Shown here: positions 7,987 through 17,425 of the stretch, one piece after another
How the letters are laid out: each line of letters opens with the position of its first letter
Numbering within the stretch: position 1 is the stretch's first letter
Assembly: GCF_024730565.1 (NCBI RefSeq)
Contig: NZ_CP077725.1
Location: 2,418,001-2,482,000 of the forward strand
From: Clostridium sp. CM027
GTDB lineage: Bacteria > Bacillota > Clostridia > Clostridiales > Clostridiaceae
Reading direction: 5' to 3'
DNA length: 64,000 bases
The notes under the pieces: generated by a model
The model's database searches: none
Told to the model about the DNA's origin: nothing
Seen by the model: only the letters and a program-made list of their open reading frames with translations
Translations under genes and position numbers: made by a program

Positions 7987-8829
7987 CTATATTTCTATAA
8001 CTTGCTTATATATGCCTGGTTTGTTTTTAATTTTATTATGATTATGTCCACTACAAGCTATAACTAAAAGTATGACCCCTACAGTCAAAAACATCCCATG
8101 AATTTCCACAGCATATTTCCCTCCTATTAATGAAAACAGCGGAGAAACCAAAATAGCCAGAATATTATTTACTAAATGCGCAAATATGCTTAAATAAATT
8201 GAGCCCGTTCTTAAATATATAACTCCGACAACTAGTCCTAGGAAAAATGCATTTATACCTTTAGGAATGTTCATATGAACTAGAGCAAACAATAATGCAG
8301 ATGCTACAAGCGCTATAGTTGGATTTATTTTTTTAGTCATTCCTTTCAATAATATTCCTCTAAAAACAATTTCCTCATATATAGGCGCTACGACAATATC
8401 ACTAAATATTGATATAATTGGCGAACTAGGTAGTTCTTCGAATGATTGTTTTATAAAATTTGGCATCGATATCTTGCTAACCCACAAAGTTACACTGTTA
8501 TCAAATAGCAGACGGAAGGCTATAATCATGAGGGCTGCATAAGCAAAATCCATCCAATTCAATTGTTGTTTAGGTTTTTGATCATTTGCTTTATTACTAA
8601 GCCACTTGAATAAAATGATAATAACATACAATTTAACCAATACCCCAAAAACAAAAATTATATAAGGCACTACTTTTTCAAATCTCCCAGAGAATAAATT
8701 TAAAACTTCTACAGGTAATTGCCCTAATCCCTCCAACAAAATTGATAGAAACATGACAAGAAGAGCTTTAATGATTCCCATTTTTTTAATATTTATAGCT
8801 CCATTTTCTATGTTTCTTAAAAAATTCAT
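7987..8829 (-). CDS. CPBP family intramembrane metalloprotease (Abi/CAAX type)
   Basis: 280 residues with seven or eight hydrophobic segments. The three catalytic motifs are present: EEIVFRG (Glu-Glu and Arg), ALVHMN (His) and AHLVNN (His, Asn). This family includes eukaryotic CAAX prenyl endopeptidase II relatives and bacterial proteins tied to bacteriocin self-immunity. A close same-length paralogue lies at 37899-38741: both begin M-F-L-NIEN and share APIYEEIVFRGILL and NIP.GINAF.LG. It stands alone between the coat operon terminator and a 450-bp gap. The substrate is unknown. Confidence 0.85.
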   Translation of the reverse strand: MNFLRNIENGAINIKKMGIIKALLVMFLSILLEGLGQLPVEVLNLFSGRFEKVVPYIIFVFGVLVKLYVIIILFKWLSNKANDQKPKQQLNWMDFAYAALMIIAFRLLFDNSVTLWVSKISMPNFIKQSFEELPSSPIISIFSDIVVAPIYEEIVFRGILLKGMTKKINPTIALVASALLFALVHMNIPKGINAFFLGLVVGVIYLRTGSIYLSIFAHLVNNILAILVSPLFSLIGGKYAVEIHGMFLTVGVILLVIACSGHNHNKIKNKPGIYKQVIEI

Positions 8830-9137
8830 TCGATCACTCTCTCTATTTAAATTAATGTAGTTTTTTTCCTTTATTCTATTTATATATAATCGTCCCTCTT
8901 CGGGCTATATTCCCTTATAAACTCCATTAGATGCTTATTGTTTTCATCATATATTCACTATCCTTTCTCATATTATATTTTTAAGTGTAACATAATTTTA
9001 TAAGATGATATATGAACATAATGGCAACTTTGGTTATGTATAATCAATATTATTATCTAGCTAGAATATTTCATTTAACAAAAAAAATCTGAGTTTCTAA
9101 ATATTGTTAAAACTCAATATTTAAAAACACAGATCAT
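8830..9137. other. AT-rich intergenic stretch
   Basis: No gene, RNA or clear repeat is seen between the CPBP start and element copy C. It probably holds the CPBP promoter, but no convincing -35/-10 pair could be fixed. Confidence 0.4.
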
Positions 9138-9269
9138 ATTAAATCATCTCCTGCGGAGCTGTAATATTAATGACTTCAGAAGGAAATTTATACTCCCACT
9201 GAAGTTTTATTTTTGCTATGGTAGTTAACCCCCACTTATAGAGGTGGGAAACTTTCCTTCTGAAATGTA
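9138..9269 (-). mobile_element. IS200/IS605-like palindromic element, copy C (132 bp)
   Basis: Complete ends. On the minus strand it follows TTTAAT with TACATTTCAGAAGG and ends GGAGATGATTTAAT. Internal stems are CCCACTTATAGAGGTGGG-like and CTTCAG/CTGAAG. The right-end CAGCTTC/GAAGCTG hairpin is deleted in this copy. It sits 10 bp downstream of the CAP-domain gene stop. Confidence 0.7.
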
Positions 9270-9279
9270 ATTAAATTAT

Positions 9280-9909
9280 TTATTTTCCTATAAATTGTTG
9301 AGTCCAATAAATAGTTCCATTTTTATCTCTTGCCGCCCCAACTCCTATTTCAGTAAAATTCTTACTTAAAATATTAGCTTTATGTCCTGGAGAATTCATC
9401 CAAGAGCTCATTACTGAAGCCGCTGTTTGCTGACCCATTGCAATGTTTTCACCACCAGATTTATATGTTATGCCGAAGTTTTTCATCATATCAAAAGGTG
9501 ATCCATAAGTTGGTGATGTATGAGAAAAATAGTTTTTATCTGCCATATCTTGTGACTTATATCTAGCCACTCTGGAAAGTTCCCAATTATCTTTTAATGG
9601 AGCTAGTCCTTGTTTTGCTCTTTCTTGATTAACTAGTATTACTACATCTTTCTCCAATTTTTTATCCCCAACTAAGTTTGGTATTTTTATTATTTGGTTA
9701 ACGTTTATCTGATCAGGCTTAGTTATCTGAGGGTTGACAGCTAAAACCTCTGAAACTCCAACCTCATAATTAACACAAATCTTCCACAAATAATCTCCTG
9801 ACTTAACTGTGTAATTTATGGTATCCCCTGCTGCGTACGCTACTGAACTTATTCCTGTTGTTACTAAAATCCCTAAAGTTAATATACATAATCTTAATGT
9901 TTTTTTCAT
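9280..9909 (-). CDS. Secreted LysM and CAP (SCP) domain protein, YkwD/SafA-like
   Basis: 209 residues. A signal peptide (about 1-26, cleavage after AYA) is followed by one LysM cell-wall binding module (INYTVKSGDYLWKICVNYEV to IIKIPN, about 31-78) and a C-terminal CAP domain (about 88-207). The CAP domain has LVNQERAKQGLAPL, FSHTSP, GENIAMGQ, SWMNSPGHKANIL and YWTQQF, including the conserved His and Glu residues. Such proteins are exported and bind peptidoglycan or the spore cortex; the CAP activity is unsettled. Monocistronic, with AAAGGTGAGG before the ATG. Downstream lies a palindromic element whose hairpins may serve as its terminator. Confidence 0.9.
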   Translation of the reverse strand: MKKTLRLCILTLGILVTTGISSVAYAAGDTINYTVKSGDYLWKICVNYEVGVSEVLAVNPQITKPDQINVNQIIKIPNLVGDKKLEKDVVILVNQERAKQGLAPLKDNWELSRVARYKSQDMADKNYFSHTSPTYGSPFDMMKNFGITYKSGGENIAMGQQTAASVMSSWMNSPGHKANILSKNFTEIGVGAARDKNGTIYWTQQFIGK

Positions 9910-10195
9910 CTTTCTTACCTCACCTTTCTAATTATAATATACAAAGCGTGATTTTTACTTTGTATACACATTCTATCATCTAAATGAGGTTTATAGTTTT
10001 TTTATTGATGGAATTTATGTTGTATTATGTCATATATTCATGTAATTACACTTATTGTGTTAGTTTAACTGTTTTGAATTAAGCTATAAACGGAAAATAT
10101 AATTAATATTTTGAATAATCCAATTTATTGTTATAGAGTGCTTTTTTAATGCAATACAATTAAAGTTTTCATCTCCTTAGTATTTTCTAAGGTCT

Positions 10196-12916
10196 CTAAT
10201 TCATACGTTTTAATTTTATGTCATACGTATTCTTATACTTTGCCATCCGAGGATCATTTTTAAAATAACTCTCGTACATACCTCTAGCGACATTTGCAGC
10301 GTCACTACCATAACCACCGTCAAATATAACTACAGATATTGCAATTTCAGGATTTTCAGCCGGTGCATAACCTACATACCAAGCATAATCTCCTCTACCG
10401 ACTTTATTTTGTATTTCAGGTTTATTAAACTGCGCTGTACCCGTTTTACCACCTGTAGGTATAGGAAATCCAGCAAGTGCTTTAGACGCAGTACCGTCGG
10501 TATTACCGCCTGGCCCTGTAACGTTGTTCATGCCCTGCATAACTAGATTTCTTGTTTCTGCACTCATATTGGTTTTATTTAACACCTCAGGTTTTGATTG
10601 AGATACTAACTTTCCATTAAAATCTTTTATGTTATCAATCAAGTTAAGTTTGTATCTTGTTCCACCATTTGCAAGGGTTGCTATATAATTTACCATCTGA
10701 AGCGGCGTGAAATTATCCATACCTTGACCAATAGATGCAATATACATATTGTATGGTAAGCTTAAAGAACCATGCCCTGTCTGTACAGCTTGGTAATATA
10801 CATCATCTACAATTGCTTGTATATCAGCATCAGTAAACTTCTTATCTTTATTCTTAGGATCGGCAGCAATTAATTGCTTAAATAAAACCTCGTAGTTACT
10901 CTTTGAAAAAGTTCCATTCTTTACAGAGTCTTTTATTTTATTTTTAATTTCAGTTTTTATTTCTGAAAGTTTTTTCCCCTTATAAACAATAAGAACATCC
11001 CCCTCTCTATCGTACAAATCTAATGGGGAGAATTTTGTTCCTATACCAGAAACTCCATTAGTTAAATCATCCTCAATAGTCAAAAGATATTGCGATGCTG
11101 ATAGATTTTTCTGGGATACTGTATTATATACTTGCCCAAAATTTTCGTTTATTTCTATCCCAGTACTAGGTTTCACTACTTTAGGGTCAGCTCCTAGTCC
11201 AAACATCCATGCATATTTAGCTAAAATGTCATCTCCAGATTTTGACCTTAATAAATCACCTACATTCATAAAAAATGGGTTACTTGATTTTTCTAATGCA
11301 CGTACTACGTTTACAATACCAAGTGCTCCATCTGTTGCGAAAGGATTCCAATTTACACCCCCAACTTTATTATCACCACCCATATCATACCCACCTTTAT
11401 CATCATATGTGGAATTAGCATCTATAACTCCTTCTTCAAGACCTGCAATTGCAGTCATTGGCTTAAAAATAGAACCAGAAGGAATTAACGACATAGTTGC
11501 ATAATTATACAAATACTTTGGATAGTAATCAAATTTGTCCTTTCTAATTGTGGTATTTCCCTTTATACTTTTGTCTATTGGGAACATATAATCAATTAAA
11601 CTTTGTGGTTTTCCCTGAGCTTTTGCCATGGCTTCATAATCCTGATTAAAATATTTTTTTGATTGAGCTTCAGTTAATCCTTGCGCCGTAGAGAAATCAT
11701 TTGGATTAAAACCCGGTAAGCTAACAAGTGCTAATATGTCACCAGTGTGAATATCTTCTACAACAGCTCCGCCTCTTGTAGCGTTTGATACATTTAAGCC
11801 ATTTACCATTCCTAGTCCTCTTAATCTCTTCATTTCACTATTTAAAGCGCTTTCTGTGGCATATTGCAAATTTGCATCTATTGTAAGCTGAACATTGTTT
11901 CCAGGAGTTGCCTTCTTACTAGTGATTTCACTTTTTACCTTACCCTGATTCGCATCTGGTATCTTTTCTCCTCCGTTAACTCCTTTGAGACTGCTCTCCA
12001 TTACAGCTTCAATTCCAGAGTATCCCACATAATCTGTGCTTGTATCATAACCCTTTGCTGAATATTTTTCCTTATCAGCAGGGCTTATTTTGCTTATATA
12101 TCCTAAAACCGATGAAGCGAGCTGTCCATAGGGATATTGTCTCATAGGCATATTTTCTACTTTAATTCCAGGTAAATCTGAGAGACTTTGCTCGAATATA
12201 AATGACGTATCCTTCTTTATATTAGTTGCTATGTTAATTGATTTGTATGAAGAAAAAAAGTTCATTTTTATATCATCTTTTACAATTAAATATTTTCTTA
12301 TTAAATCTGGAGTTTCCTGTATATGTAAACTTGAAACTCCTTTTATTACACCGTATTCCTTTAGCAGTTCATTATATACTTCCTCTGGGGTTAATTTCAA
12401 AAGTTCATTATTAAGTTTTGTAGTTTCAGAAGAATTTAAATCTTCCTCTTTTTTATTTTCAAATTTTGATTTCAATATATTACCTTGAATCCCTCTATCT
12501 TTTAAAAATCTTAACTGTAAGGTATGTATTGCCTTAGGATCACTTGAACTAAATTCAAATCTGTATGGTTCAATTTTCAAAGGAAAACTATCTGTCTGAA
12601 CTTCTTCATTTTCGTCCAAAATTGCAAATATTTTTTGTAAAGTTGTAAATATCTGAGTACTAGCATTAGCTGTGTCTGTATATGTAAGGTTATATCCTAG
12701 CGTTTCATTTGCAAGGCTTATCCCATTTTTATCTGTTATGAGTCCTCTTGGGGCCTCTACAGTTATGACCTTTTGAGCACTGGCATTTGCTGTATCCTTG
12801 TAATATTGTCCATTTAATACTTGTAAATAATATAACTTTGCAATTATTATTGAAAATATAGCTAACATAATTACAAATAGGACATTATGTCTATTAATTT
12901 TTTTTCTTTTTTTCAT
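10196..12916 (-). CDS. Class B penicillin-binding protein 2 (peptidoglycan transpeptidase)
   Basis: 906 residues. An N-terminal anchor helix (about 10-32) leads to the dimerisation domain (APRGLITDKNGI) and the transpeptidase domain. Active-site motifs are visible: SIFK with Ser482 and Lys485, SSN at 544-546 and KTGT at 824-827. It cross-links peptidoglycan during elongation or septation and is a beta-lactam target. It is larger than E. coli PBP2 (633) but matches the long clostridial PBP2 proteins, with extra loops of low complexity around residues 640-700. It starts at the ATG behind TGGTGAT. It is not beside mreBCD or division genes, so it may be one of several paralogues. Confidence 0.9.
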   Translation of the reverse strand: MKKRKKINRHNVLFVIMLAIFSIIIAKLYYLQVLNGQYYKDTANASAQKVITVEAPRGLITDKNGISLANETLGYNLTYTDTANASTQIFTTLQKIFAILDENEEVQTDSFPLKIEPYRFEFSSSDPKAIHTLQLRFLKDRGIQGNILKSKFENKKEEDLNSSETTKLNNELLKLTPEEVYNELLKEYGVIKGVSSLHIQETPDLIRKYLIVKDDIKMNFFSSYKSINIATNIKKDTSFIFEQSLSDLPGIKVENMPMRQYPYGQLASSVLGYISKISPADKEKYSAKGYDTSTDYVGYSGIEAVMESSLKGVNGGEKIPDANQGKVKSEITSKKATPGNNVQLTIDANLQYATESALNSEMKRLRGLGMVNGLNVSNATRGGAVVEDIHTGDILALVSLPGFNPNDFSTAQGLTEAQSKKYFNQDYEAMAKAQGKPQSLIDYMFPIDKSIKGNTTIRKDKFDYYPKYLYNYATMSLIPSGSIFKPMTAIAGLEEGVIDANSTYDDKGGYDMGGDNKVGGVNWNPFATDGALGIVNVVRALEKSSNPFFMNVGDLLRSKSGDDILAKYAWMFGLGADPKVVKPSTGIEINENFGQVYNTVSQKNLSASQYLLTIEDDLTNGVSGIGTKFSPLDLYDREGDVLIVYKGKKLSEIKTEIKNKIKDSVKNGTFSKSNYEVLFKQLIAADPKNKDKKFTDADIQAIVDDVYYQAVQTGHGSLSLPYNMYIASIGQGMDNFTPLQMVNYIATLANGGTRYKLNLIDNIKDFNGKLVSQSKPEVLNKTNMSAETRNLVMQGMNNVTGPGGNTDGTASKALAGFPIPTGGKTGTAQFNKPEIQNKVGRGDYAWYVGYAPAENPEIAISVVIFDGGYGSDAANVARGMYESYFKNDPRMAKYKNTYDIKLKRMN

Positions 12917-13089
12917 TTCATCACCATTTTAAACTTTCATTTTATTTTTATAAATATAATATAATATATAATTCAATATATTTTCACTATAGTTAAATCT
13001 ATAAATATAGTTTAAAGGAATGTAGCCTTATTAGTGCTTTGCTGTGTTTTTTTCATGATTAACAAACTCTTTTACTATAGCTCATTACC

Positions 13090-13299
13090 CTACTCAAAGT
13101 AAAATAAATCTTCAAATTTTTTATCTAATGCAATACAAAATATCAACGCTAACTTTGCAGTTGGATTAAATTGACCTGTTTCTATTGAGCTAATTGTTTG
13201 TCTGGAAACGCCAACCATTTCCGCTAAATCTCCTTGAGACAGATTGTTTTCTGCTCTAGCTAATTTAAGTTTATTTTTTAATATTAATTCTTCTTTCAT
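13090..13299 (-). CDS. XRE family helix-turn-helix regulator
   Basis: A 69-residue DNA-binding protein consisting almost only of a Cro/CI-type helix-turn-helix: NKLKLARAENNLSQGDLAE, VSRQTISSIETGQFNPTAKLAL, then a short tail ending EDLFYFE. This matches the YozG-like group, often encoded beside a small membrane protein of unknown function, which is not present here. The start ATG has AAGGATG upstream. Targets are unknown; autoregulation is common in this family. Confidence 0.85.
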   Translation of the reverse strand: MKEELILKNKLKLARAENNLSQGDLAEMVGVSRQTISSIETGQFNPTAKLALIFCIALDKKFEDLFYFE

Positions 13300-13460
13300 A
13301 AAGTCACATCCTTAAATTGTTATCAAAATATAGTATACTACCATTTAGTTTTTGGGACAAGTTATATTGTCATTTATATAATATAACTTGTCACTAATAT
13401 AGCAATACTTGCCCTATTAACTATGTTTATTTCAGAAAAAGATAAAAAAAATTACTGAGG

Positions 13461-13486
13461 TACCCTCCATAGTTTTTTGGAGGGTA
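13461..13486. terminator. Hairpin, possible second terminator
   Basis: An inverted repeat TACCCTCC/GGAGGGTA with a short loop. It lies with the 13511-13545 hairpin in the 350-bp gap between the XRE and CPBP genes. The rest of that gap is AT-rich with no recognisable gene. Confidence 0.6.
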
Positions 13487-13510
13487 TATTATATACTTTG
13501 TCTCATAAAA

Positions 13511-13545
13511 AAATAACAACATTTTTAAAAAAATGTTGTTATTTT
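13511..13545 (-). terminator. Terminator for the ABC exporter-CPBP operon
   Basis: A stem of about 15 bp (AATAACAACATTTTT and complement) followed on the minus strand by TTTTTTTA. It lies about 105 bp past the CPBP stop and can work in both directions. Confidence 0.75.
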
Positions 13546-13649
13546 ATTTAATTAAGTAAATATAACTGTTCAATTGGCCCACCTAATAAAGAGAAAATAG
13601 TTATTGTATTGTGTTAATTACAAACATAAATTATTTTTTGGTATTATTT

Positions 13650-14555
13650 CTATAAACTCCTCGCAGATTCCAATTTTCTATGTAGTGGAATAAAATATAC
13701 AATTATAATTCCTATACAAAGAACTATGGTTGCTGCCATACCGGCTTCAGGACCAAATACTCCACCAGTGAACAATTCTGCACCAGTTAACTTTAAATTC
13801 ATCAAGCTACCTGTTGCTACTTTTAGTCCACTTACCTCAAACCCAAAAATATTTCCCTGAGTCCAGTTCCACGCAGCATGAAGTCCACAAGCCCCCCACA
13901 GATCATTAGTTTTTATAACATATACGCCAAAAAACAAACCTACTAAAACAATATTTATTATAGCTAAAACACTTACATTTGGATTTCCAAGGTGCATAAA
14001 TCCGAAAAACGTAGAGGAAACAATCAAACCTACAGCTACATTATATCTTGCACCTAAAACATTCATAAACCATCCTCTTGAAAGAATCTCCTCTGCAGCA
14101 CTTTGTATCATCCACCCTGGTATAACAATTAGCACACCACTTAAAGCTGCTACACCTGAAAGACCTACTGGATTACTATTTACTACAGTATGCCCGCTAA
14201 CACTAAGCAATAAAACTACTATTGAAAACATTAAAATTCCTATGCCAAAACCTATTAAATACTTTCTTATAAATCCTTCTTTTTTTAATCCCATGCTTGA
14301 AATACTTCTTTTTTCTCTAAACTTTACTCTAGCAAATACTAATAATGTTATAAATATAAAACCACAAATAAGTTGATTTAGTAATAAAACGGAAGGATCA
14401 TTGCCAATAATTTTCTTTGTAAAATGAGCCAATATTTCACCTATTCCTTGCCCTCCAATTAGAAAAAGCAATACCCAAAATAAACATAAAATAATATTAG
14501 GAAGTACCTTCGCTTGTTTTGCTTCTCTAAATAAACCAGTTTTATTCGAAAACAT
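13650..14555 (-). CDS. CPBP family intramembrane metalloprotease
   Basis: 301 residues with about eight hydrophobic segments. Motifs: EEILSRG (residues about 154-160), FFGFMHLGNP and HAAWNW. It is divergent from the two 280-residue CPBP proteins in this window. Its ribosome site (TAGGAG) overlaps the stop of the upstream ABC exporter gene, so the two are translationally linked. CPBP proteins beside exporters are often immunity or processing partners for exported peptides. No peptide precursor gene was seen next to it, so the substrate remains unknown. Confidence 0.85.
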   Translation of the reverse strand: MFSNKTGLFREAKQAKVLPNIILCLFWVLLFLIGGQGIGEILAHFTKKIIGNDPSVLLLNQLICGFIFITLLVFARVKFREKRSISSMGLKKEGFIRKYLIGFGIGILMFSIVVLLLSVSGHTVVNSNPVGLSGVAALSGVLIVIPGWMIQSAAEEILSRGWFMNVLGARYNVAVGLIVSSTFFGFMHLGNPNVSVLAIINIVLVGLFFGVYVIKTNDLWGACGLHAAWNWTQGNIFGFEVSGLKVATGSLMNLKLTGAELFTGGVFGPEAGMAATIVLCIGIIIVYFIPLHRKLESARSL

Positions 14556-14565
14556 ATTATCACTC

Positions 14566-16305
14566 CTACTCTATTTGCTTAAACTGCATATTGTAAAGAT
14601 AAGAATATAATCCTTCTTGCTTTATAAGCTCGTCATGCGTTCCTCTTTGGTTTACTCCTTCATCAGTAAGTACAATTATTTCATCCGCATTTTTTATTGT
14701 ACTTAATCTATGAGCAATAACGAGCGTCGTCCTGTTTTTTGTAAGGTCTTCCAATGATTTTTGAATATATTGTTCATTTTCATTATCAAGAGCTGATGTA
14801 GCTTCATCAAGTATTAAAATTGCTGGATTCTTTAAAAATACTCTTGCTATAGATATCCTTTGCTTTTGACCACCAGAAAGTCTTACTCCTCTTTCTCCAG
14901 TATAAGTATCATACCCATGTTCAAGGCTCATAATGAACTCATGAATATTTGCCTTTTGAGCCGCCTCAATTATTTCCTTTTCCGATGCTCCCGGTCTGCC
15001 ATATGATATATTTTCTTTAATGCTTCCCGAAAACAAATAAACATCCTGCTGGACTATCCCAATAGATTTTCTAAGTGATTTAAGTTTTATATCTTTTATA
15101 TTGATGCCATCTATTGTTATTGAACCATGGTTTACCTCATAAAATCTTGGTATAAGACTGCAAAAGGTTGTTTTACCACCACCCGATGGACCAACAAGTG
15201 CAATATTCTTACCTGATTGTATTTTTATATTTATATTACTTAATACTTTATGCATATTATTATAACTAAATGATACATTATTAAAAGATATCTCTCCTTT
15301 TGGATTAACCAATTCAACTGCATCTTCTTTATCGATTATGTCTGGCTTTGTATTTATGACTTCAACAAATCTTTCAAATCCCGAAAGCCCTCTTTGAAAC
15401 TGCTCCGTGAAATTTACAAGCTTATCAATAGGATTTAAAAATGTATTTATATAAAGTATGTAAATTACAAGATCAGATACTTTTAATGAGCCATCACTTA
15501 TAAATATACCCCCTACAAGTATAGCGCTAAGATAAAGTAATCCTTGAAAAAAGCTGTTACCACTATGGAATTTGCCCATTATAAAATAACTTTCCTCTTT
15601 TGTCTTTAAAAATTCGTTATTACCTTTAGCAAATTTAGTATTTTCTATATTCTCATTAGCAAATGATTTCACCACGCGAATACCTGCTAAACTGTCTTGA
15701 ATTTGGGCATTTACACTTGCTATCTTTTCCCTATTTTCTGAAAAAACATTTCGCATTTTCTGATTATAGAAATATGAAAAAAATAACATTGCCAGTGTAA
15801 ATAAAAGAAGTATAAGTGTTATTCTTGAATTTATATTTGCGAGTATAACAAAAGACCCAACTATTTTTAGTATGGATATGAATACATCCTCAGGCCCATG
15901 ATGCGCAAGTTCTGATATATCAAAAAGGTCTGTAACTATTCTCGACATGAGCTTTCCGGTATTCGCTTCGTCGTAATAAGAAAAAGATTGTTTTTGAAGA
16001 TTGTTAAAAATATCTTTTCTCATATCCGCTTCCATTTTTGCCCCCATTATATGTCCCCATGAGGTTATGAAATACTGACAAAAATACCTTGCAATATACA
16101 TAAGTAATAGTGCTATCCCCACATATAAAACATATTTAAATATCTTATTTCCATCATTTAATACATAAACATCATTTAGCAAATATCTAACTATTAAGGG
16201 AAACACCAAATCAATTACAGATAAAATTAATGCACAAAACATATCTGCAAAGAACAGCCCCTTGTATGGTCTATAGTAACTTTTAAATTTTTTAAAAATA
16301 TTCAT
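14566..16305 (-). CDS. ABC exporter, fused membrane and ATPase domains
   Basis: A 579-residue half-transporter. Residues about 15-310 form the six-helix exporter domain. Residues about 330-579 form the ATPase with Walker A GPSGGGKTT, signature LSGGQKQR, Walker B ILILDEATSALD and the switch His in VIAHRLSTI. It would act as a homodimer at the membrane, exporting lipids, peptides or drugs. First gene of an operon with the CPBP protease. A perfect 12-bp-armed inverted repeat with a Fur-like sequence lies 54 bp before its start, so metal-dependent control is possible. No peptidase C39 domain is present. Confidence 0.9.
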   Translation of the reverse strand: MNIFKKFKSYYRPYKGLFFADMFCALILSVIDLVFPLIVRYLLNDVYVLNDGNKIFKYVLYVGIALLLMYIARYFCQYFITSWGHIMGAKMEADMRKDIFNNLQKQSFSYYDEANTGKLMSRIVTDLFDISELAHHGPEDVFISILKIVGSFVILANINSRITLILLLFTLAMLFFSYFYNQKMRNVFSENREKIASVNAQIQDSLAGIRVVKSFANENIENTKFAKGNNEFLKTKEESYFIMGKFHSGNSFFQGLLYLSAILVGGIFISDGSLKVSDLVIYILYINTFLNPIDKLVNFTEQFQRGLSGFERFVEVINTKPDIIDKEDAVELVNPKGEISFNNVSFSYNNMHKVLSNINIKIQSGKNIALVGPSGGGKTTFCSLIPRFYEVNHGSITIDGINIKDIKLKSLRKSIGIVQQDVYLFSGSIKENISYGRPGASEKEIIEAAQKANIHEFIMSLEHGYDTYTGERGVRLSGGQKQRISIARVFLKNPAILILDEATSALDNENEQYIQKSLEDLTKNRTTLVIAHRLSTIKNADEIIVLTDEGVNQRGTHDELIKQEGLYSYLYNMQFKQIE

Positions 16306-16358
16306 TATTATTGTAACTCCTTTTCCTTAAAGTTTGTTTATTATTATATCACTAAACT

Positions 16359-16391
16359 CATTGAGAATGATTATTTATTTCATTCTCAATG
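16359..16391 (-). promoter_or_regulatory. Fur/PerR-like inverted repeat upstream of the ABC exporter
   Basis: Perfect 12-bp arms CATTGAGAATGA and TCATTCTCAATG with a 9-bp AT spacer, 54 bp before the exporter ATG. The left part TGAGAATGATTAT resembles the Fur-box core TGATAATNATTATCA with a few differences. There is no T-run after it and no gene ending nearby, so an operator is more likely than a terminator. The identity of the regulator is inferred. Confidence 0.5.
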
Positions 16392-16495
16392 ACCCTTCTT
16401 AAAATGATTCTTTATATTACTATATTATTTAGTGTAAAATATATTTTATAATATTATTTCCTACGCTAACGAAGGTTGATTCTAAATTATTAAAT

Positions 16496-16519
16496 GAACC
16501 TTTTATATTTTCACGCGTA
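16496..16519 (+). promoter_or_regulatory. Candidate ECF-type autoregulatory promoter
   Basis: GAACC (16496-16500), a 15-nt spacer and CGTA (16516-16519) match the AACC/CGTC-type promoter used by many ECF sigma factors. A start about 7 nt further on would give a short leader with AAGGGGG before the TTG start. The region is also framed by CTACGC (16461) and GCGTAG (16515), with AAGGTT/AACCTT nested inside. Confidence 0.5.
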
Positions 16520-16544
16520 GTAAATAGTGAAAGGGGGCAAGGTT

Positions 16545-17117
16545 TTGGATGATAAGTTTATTTGGATAACTTTTGATACTGATAGAAATCAAGCGCTTGC
16601 ACTATTTATAGAAAAATATAAAATTCCTCTCTATAAGCTCTGTATACATTTGCATAAAAACAGTACTAGTGCTGAAGATCTATTTCAAGATACTTGGATA
16701 AAAGCTTTTAAATATATGGATGACTTTAACAGAATTAAGAATTTTAAACCTTGGCTCTTTACAATTGCTATTAATCTATATAAAGATAATTATAGAAAAT
16801 TAAAACGGTGGGTTTCAAAATCTATAGATTTTTTTGATATTAATGAAAAAAACATTGTAATGGAAAATATAAAGTCAACTACCTTTCTTCCTGAGGAATC
16901 TTATGATAATAACCAAAATAAGCAACAGTTACGAAATAGTGTGAATAATTTAAAAGATGAATTTAGAATGGTAATAATACTATTTTACTACAACGGATTA
17001 AAGCAAAAAGAAATTTCAGAAATTCTTAAAATACCTGAAGGAACTGTAAAATCCAGATTAAATAAAGCTAAAAAGTTATTAAAAGAATATATGGAGGATA
17101 ATAACTATGGAAGATAA
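16545..17117 (+). CDS. ECF-type RNA polymerase sigma factor
   Basis: About 190 residues with sigma region 2 (LYKLCIHLHKNSTSAEDLFQDTWIKAFK, here described by its segment at residues about 23-50) and region 4 (LKDEFRMVIILFYYNGLKQKEISEILKIPEGTVKSRLNKAKK region, about 135-175), no region 3. The TTG at 16545 is the likely start: it lies 7 nt after GGGGG, while the in-frame GTG at 16527 precedes that ribosome site. The gene overlaps the next one by 11 bp, the usual layout for a sigma factor and its membrane anti-sigma. A candidate ECF promoter lies just upstream, so it probably drives its own operon. Confidence 0.88.
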   Translation: MDDKFIWITFDTDRNQALALFIEKYKIPLYKLCIHLHKNSTSAEDLFQDTWIKAFKYMDDFNRIKNFKPWLFTIAINLYKDNYRKLKRWVSKSIDFFDINEKNIVMENIKSTTFLPEESYDNNQNKQQLRNSVNNLKDEFRMVIILFYYNGLKQKEISEILKIPEGTVKSRLNKAKKLLKEYMEDNNYGR

Positions 17118-17412
17118 ACATTTAGAAGAGCTTCTCTTTGAACTAGGTAATGAAGATATTAATCTTCCTAAAAATTTAGTTCAAAATACTAAAGAAAAAA
17201 TAAGTAACATACACTTTTTGCCCATTGTTTGTATGTCAGTTTTTTTTAATATTATTTCACTTATAAGTTTAATTATTATTGTATATTTCAAATTTAATTT
17301 TAAAGGAATTATAGGTCTATATATTTTATACAGTTTTTTTTCAAGCTTATCAATATTACCTCTAATATTTTTTAAAGGGCAGTTTAAATTAAAATTTTCA
17401 ATTACTATTTAA
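17107..17412 (+). CDS. Probable membrane anti-sigma factor, short
   Basis: 101 residues. A charged N-terminal segment of about 35 residues (MEDKHLEELLFELGNEDINL) precedes two hydrophobic helices (about 36-60 and 65-90). It overlaps the sigma factor gene by 11 bp. The size, topology and position fit a small anti-sigma that holds the ECF factor at the membrane. No zinc-binding anti-sigma (HxxxCxxC) motif is seen, so this is an inference from context. It could instead be a signalling membrane protein of another kind. Confidence 0.6.
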   Translation: MEDKHLEELLFELGNEDINLPKNLVQNTKEKISNIHFLPIVCMSVFFNIISLISLIIIVYFKFNFKGIIGLYILYSFFSSLSILPLIFFKGQFKLKFSITI

Positions 17413-17425
17413 AGGAGAGATTAAA

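Noticed and set aside
9989-10090. GTTTATAG and CTATAAAC pair as a structured leader of the CAP-domain gene
   Set aside because: Eight AT-rich bases 85 bp apart are expected by chance in this sequence, and no inner stems support a fold.
10177-10192. CCTTAG/CTAAGG hairpin after the penicillin-binding protein gene as a terminator
   Set aside because: The stem is only 6 bp and no T-run follows on the minus strand.
11226-11504. Open frame on the plus strand inside the penicillin-binding protein gene
   Set aside because: It runs antisense through the transpeptidase domain, has no ribosome site, and its composition follows the real gene.
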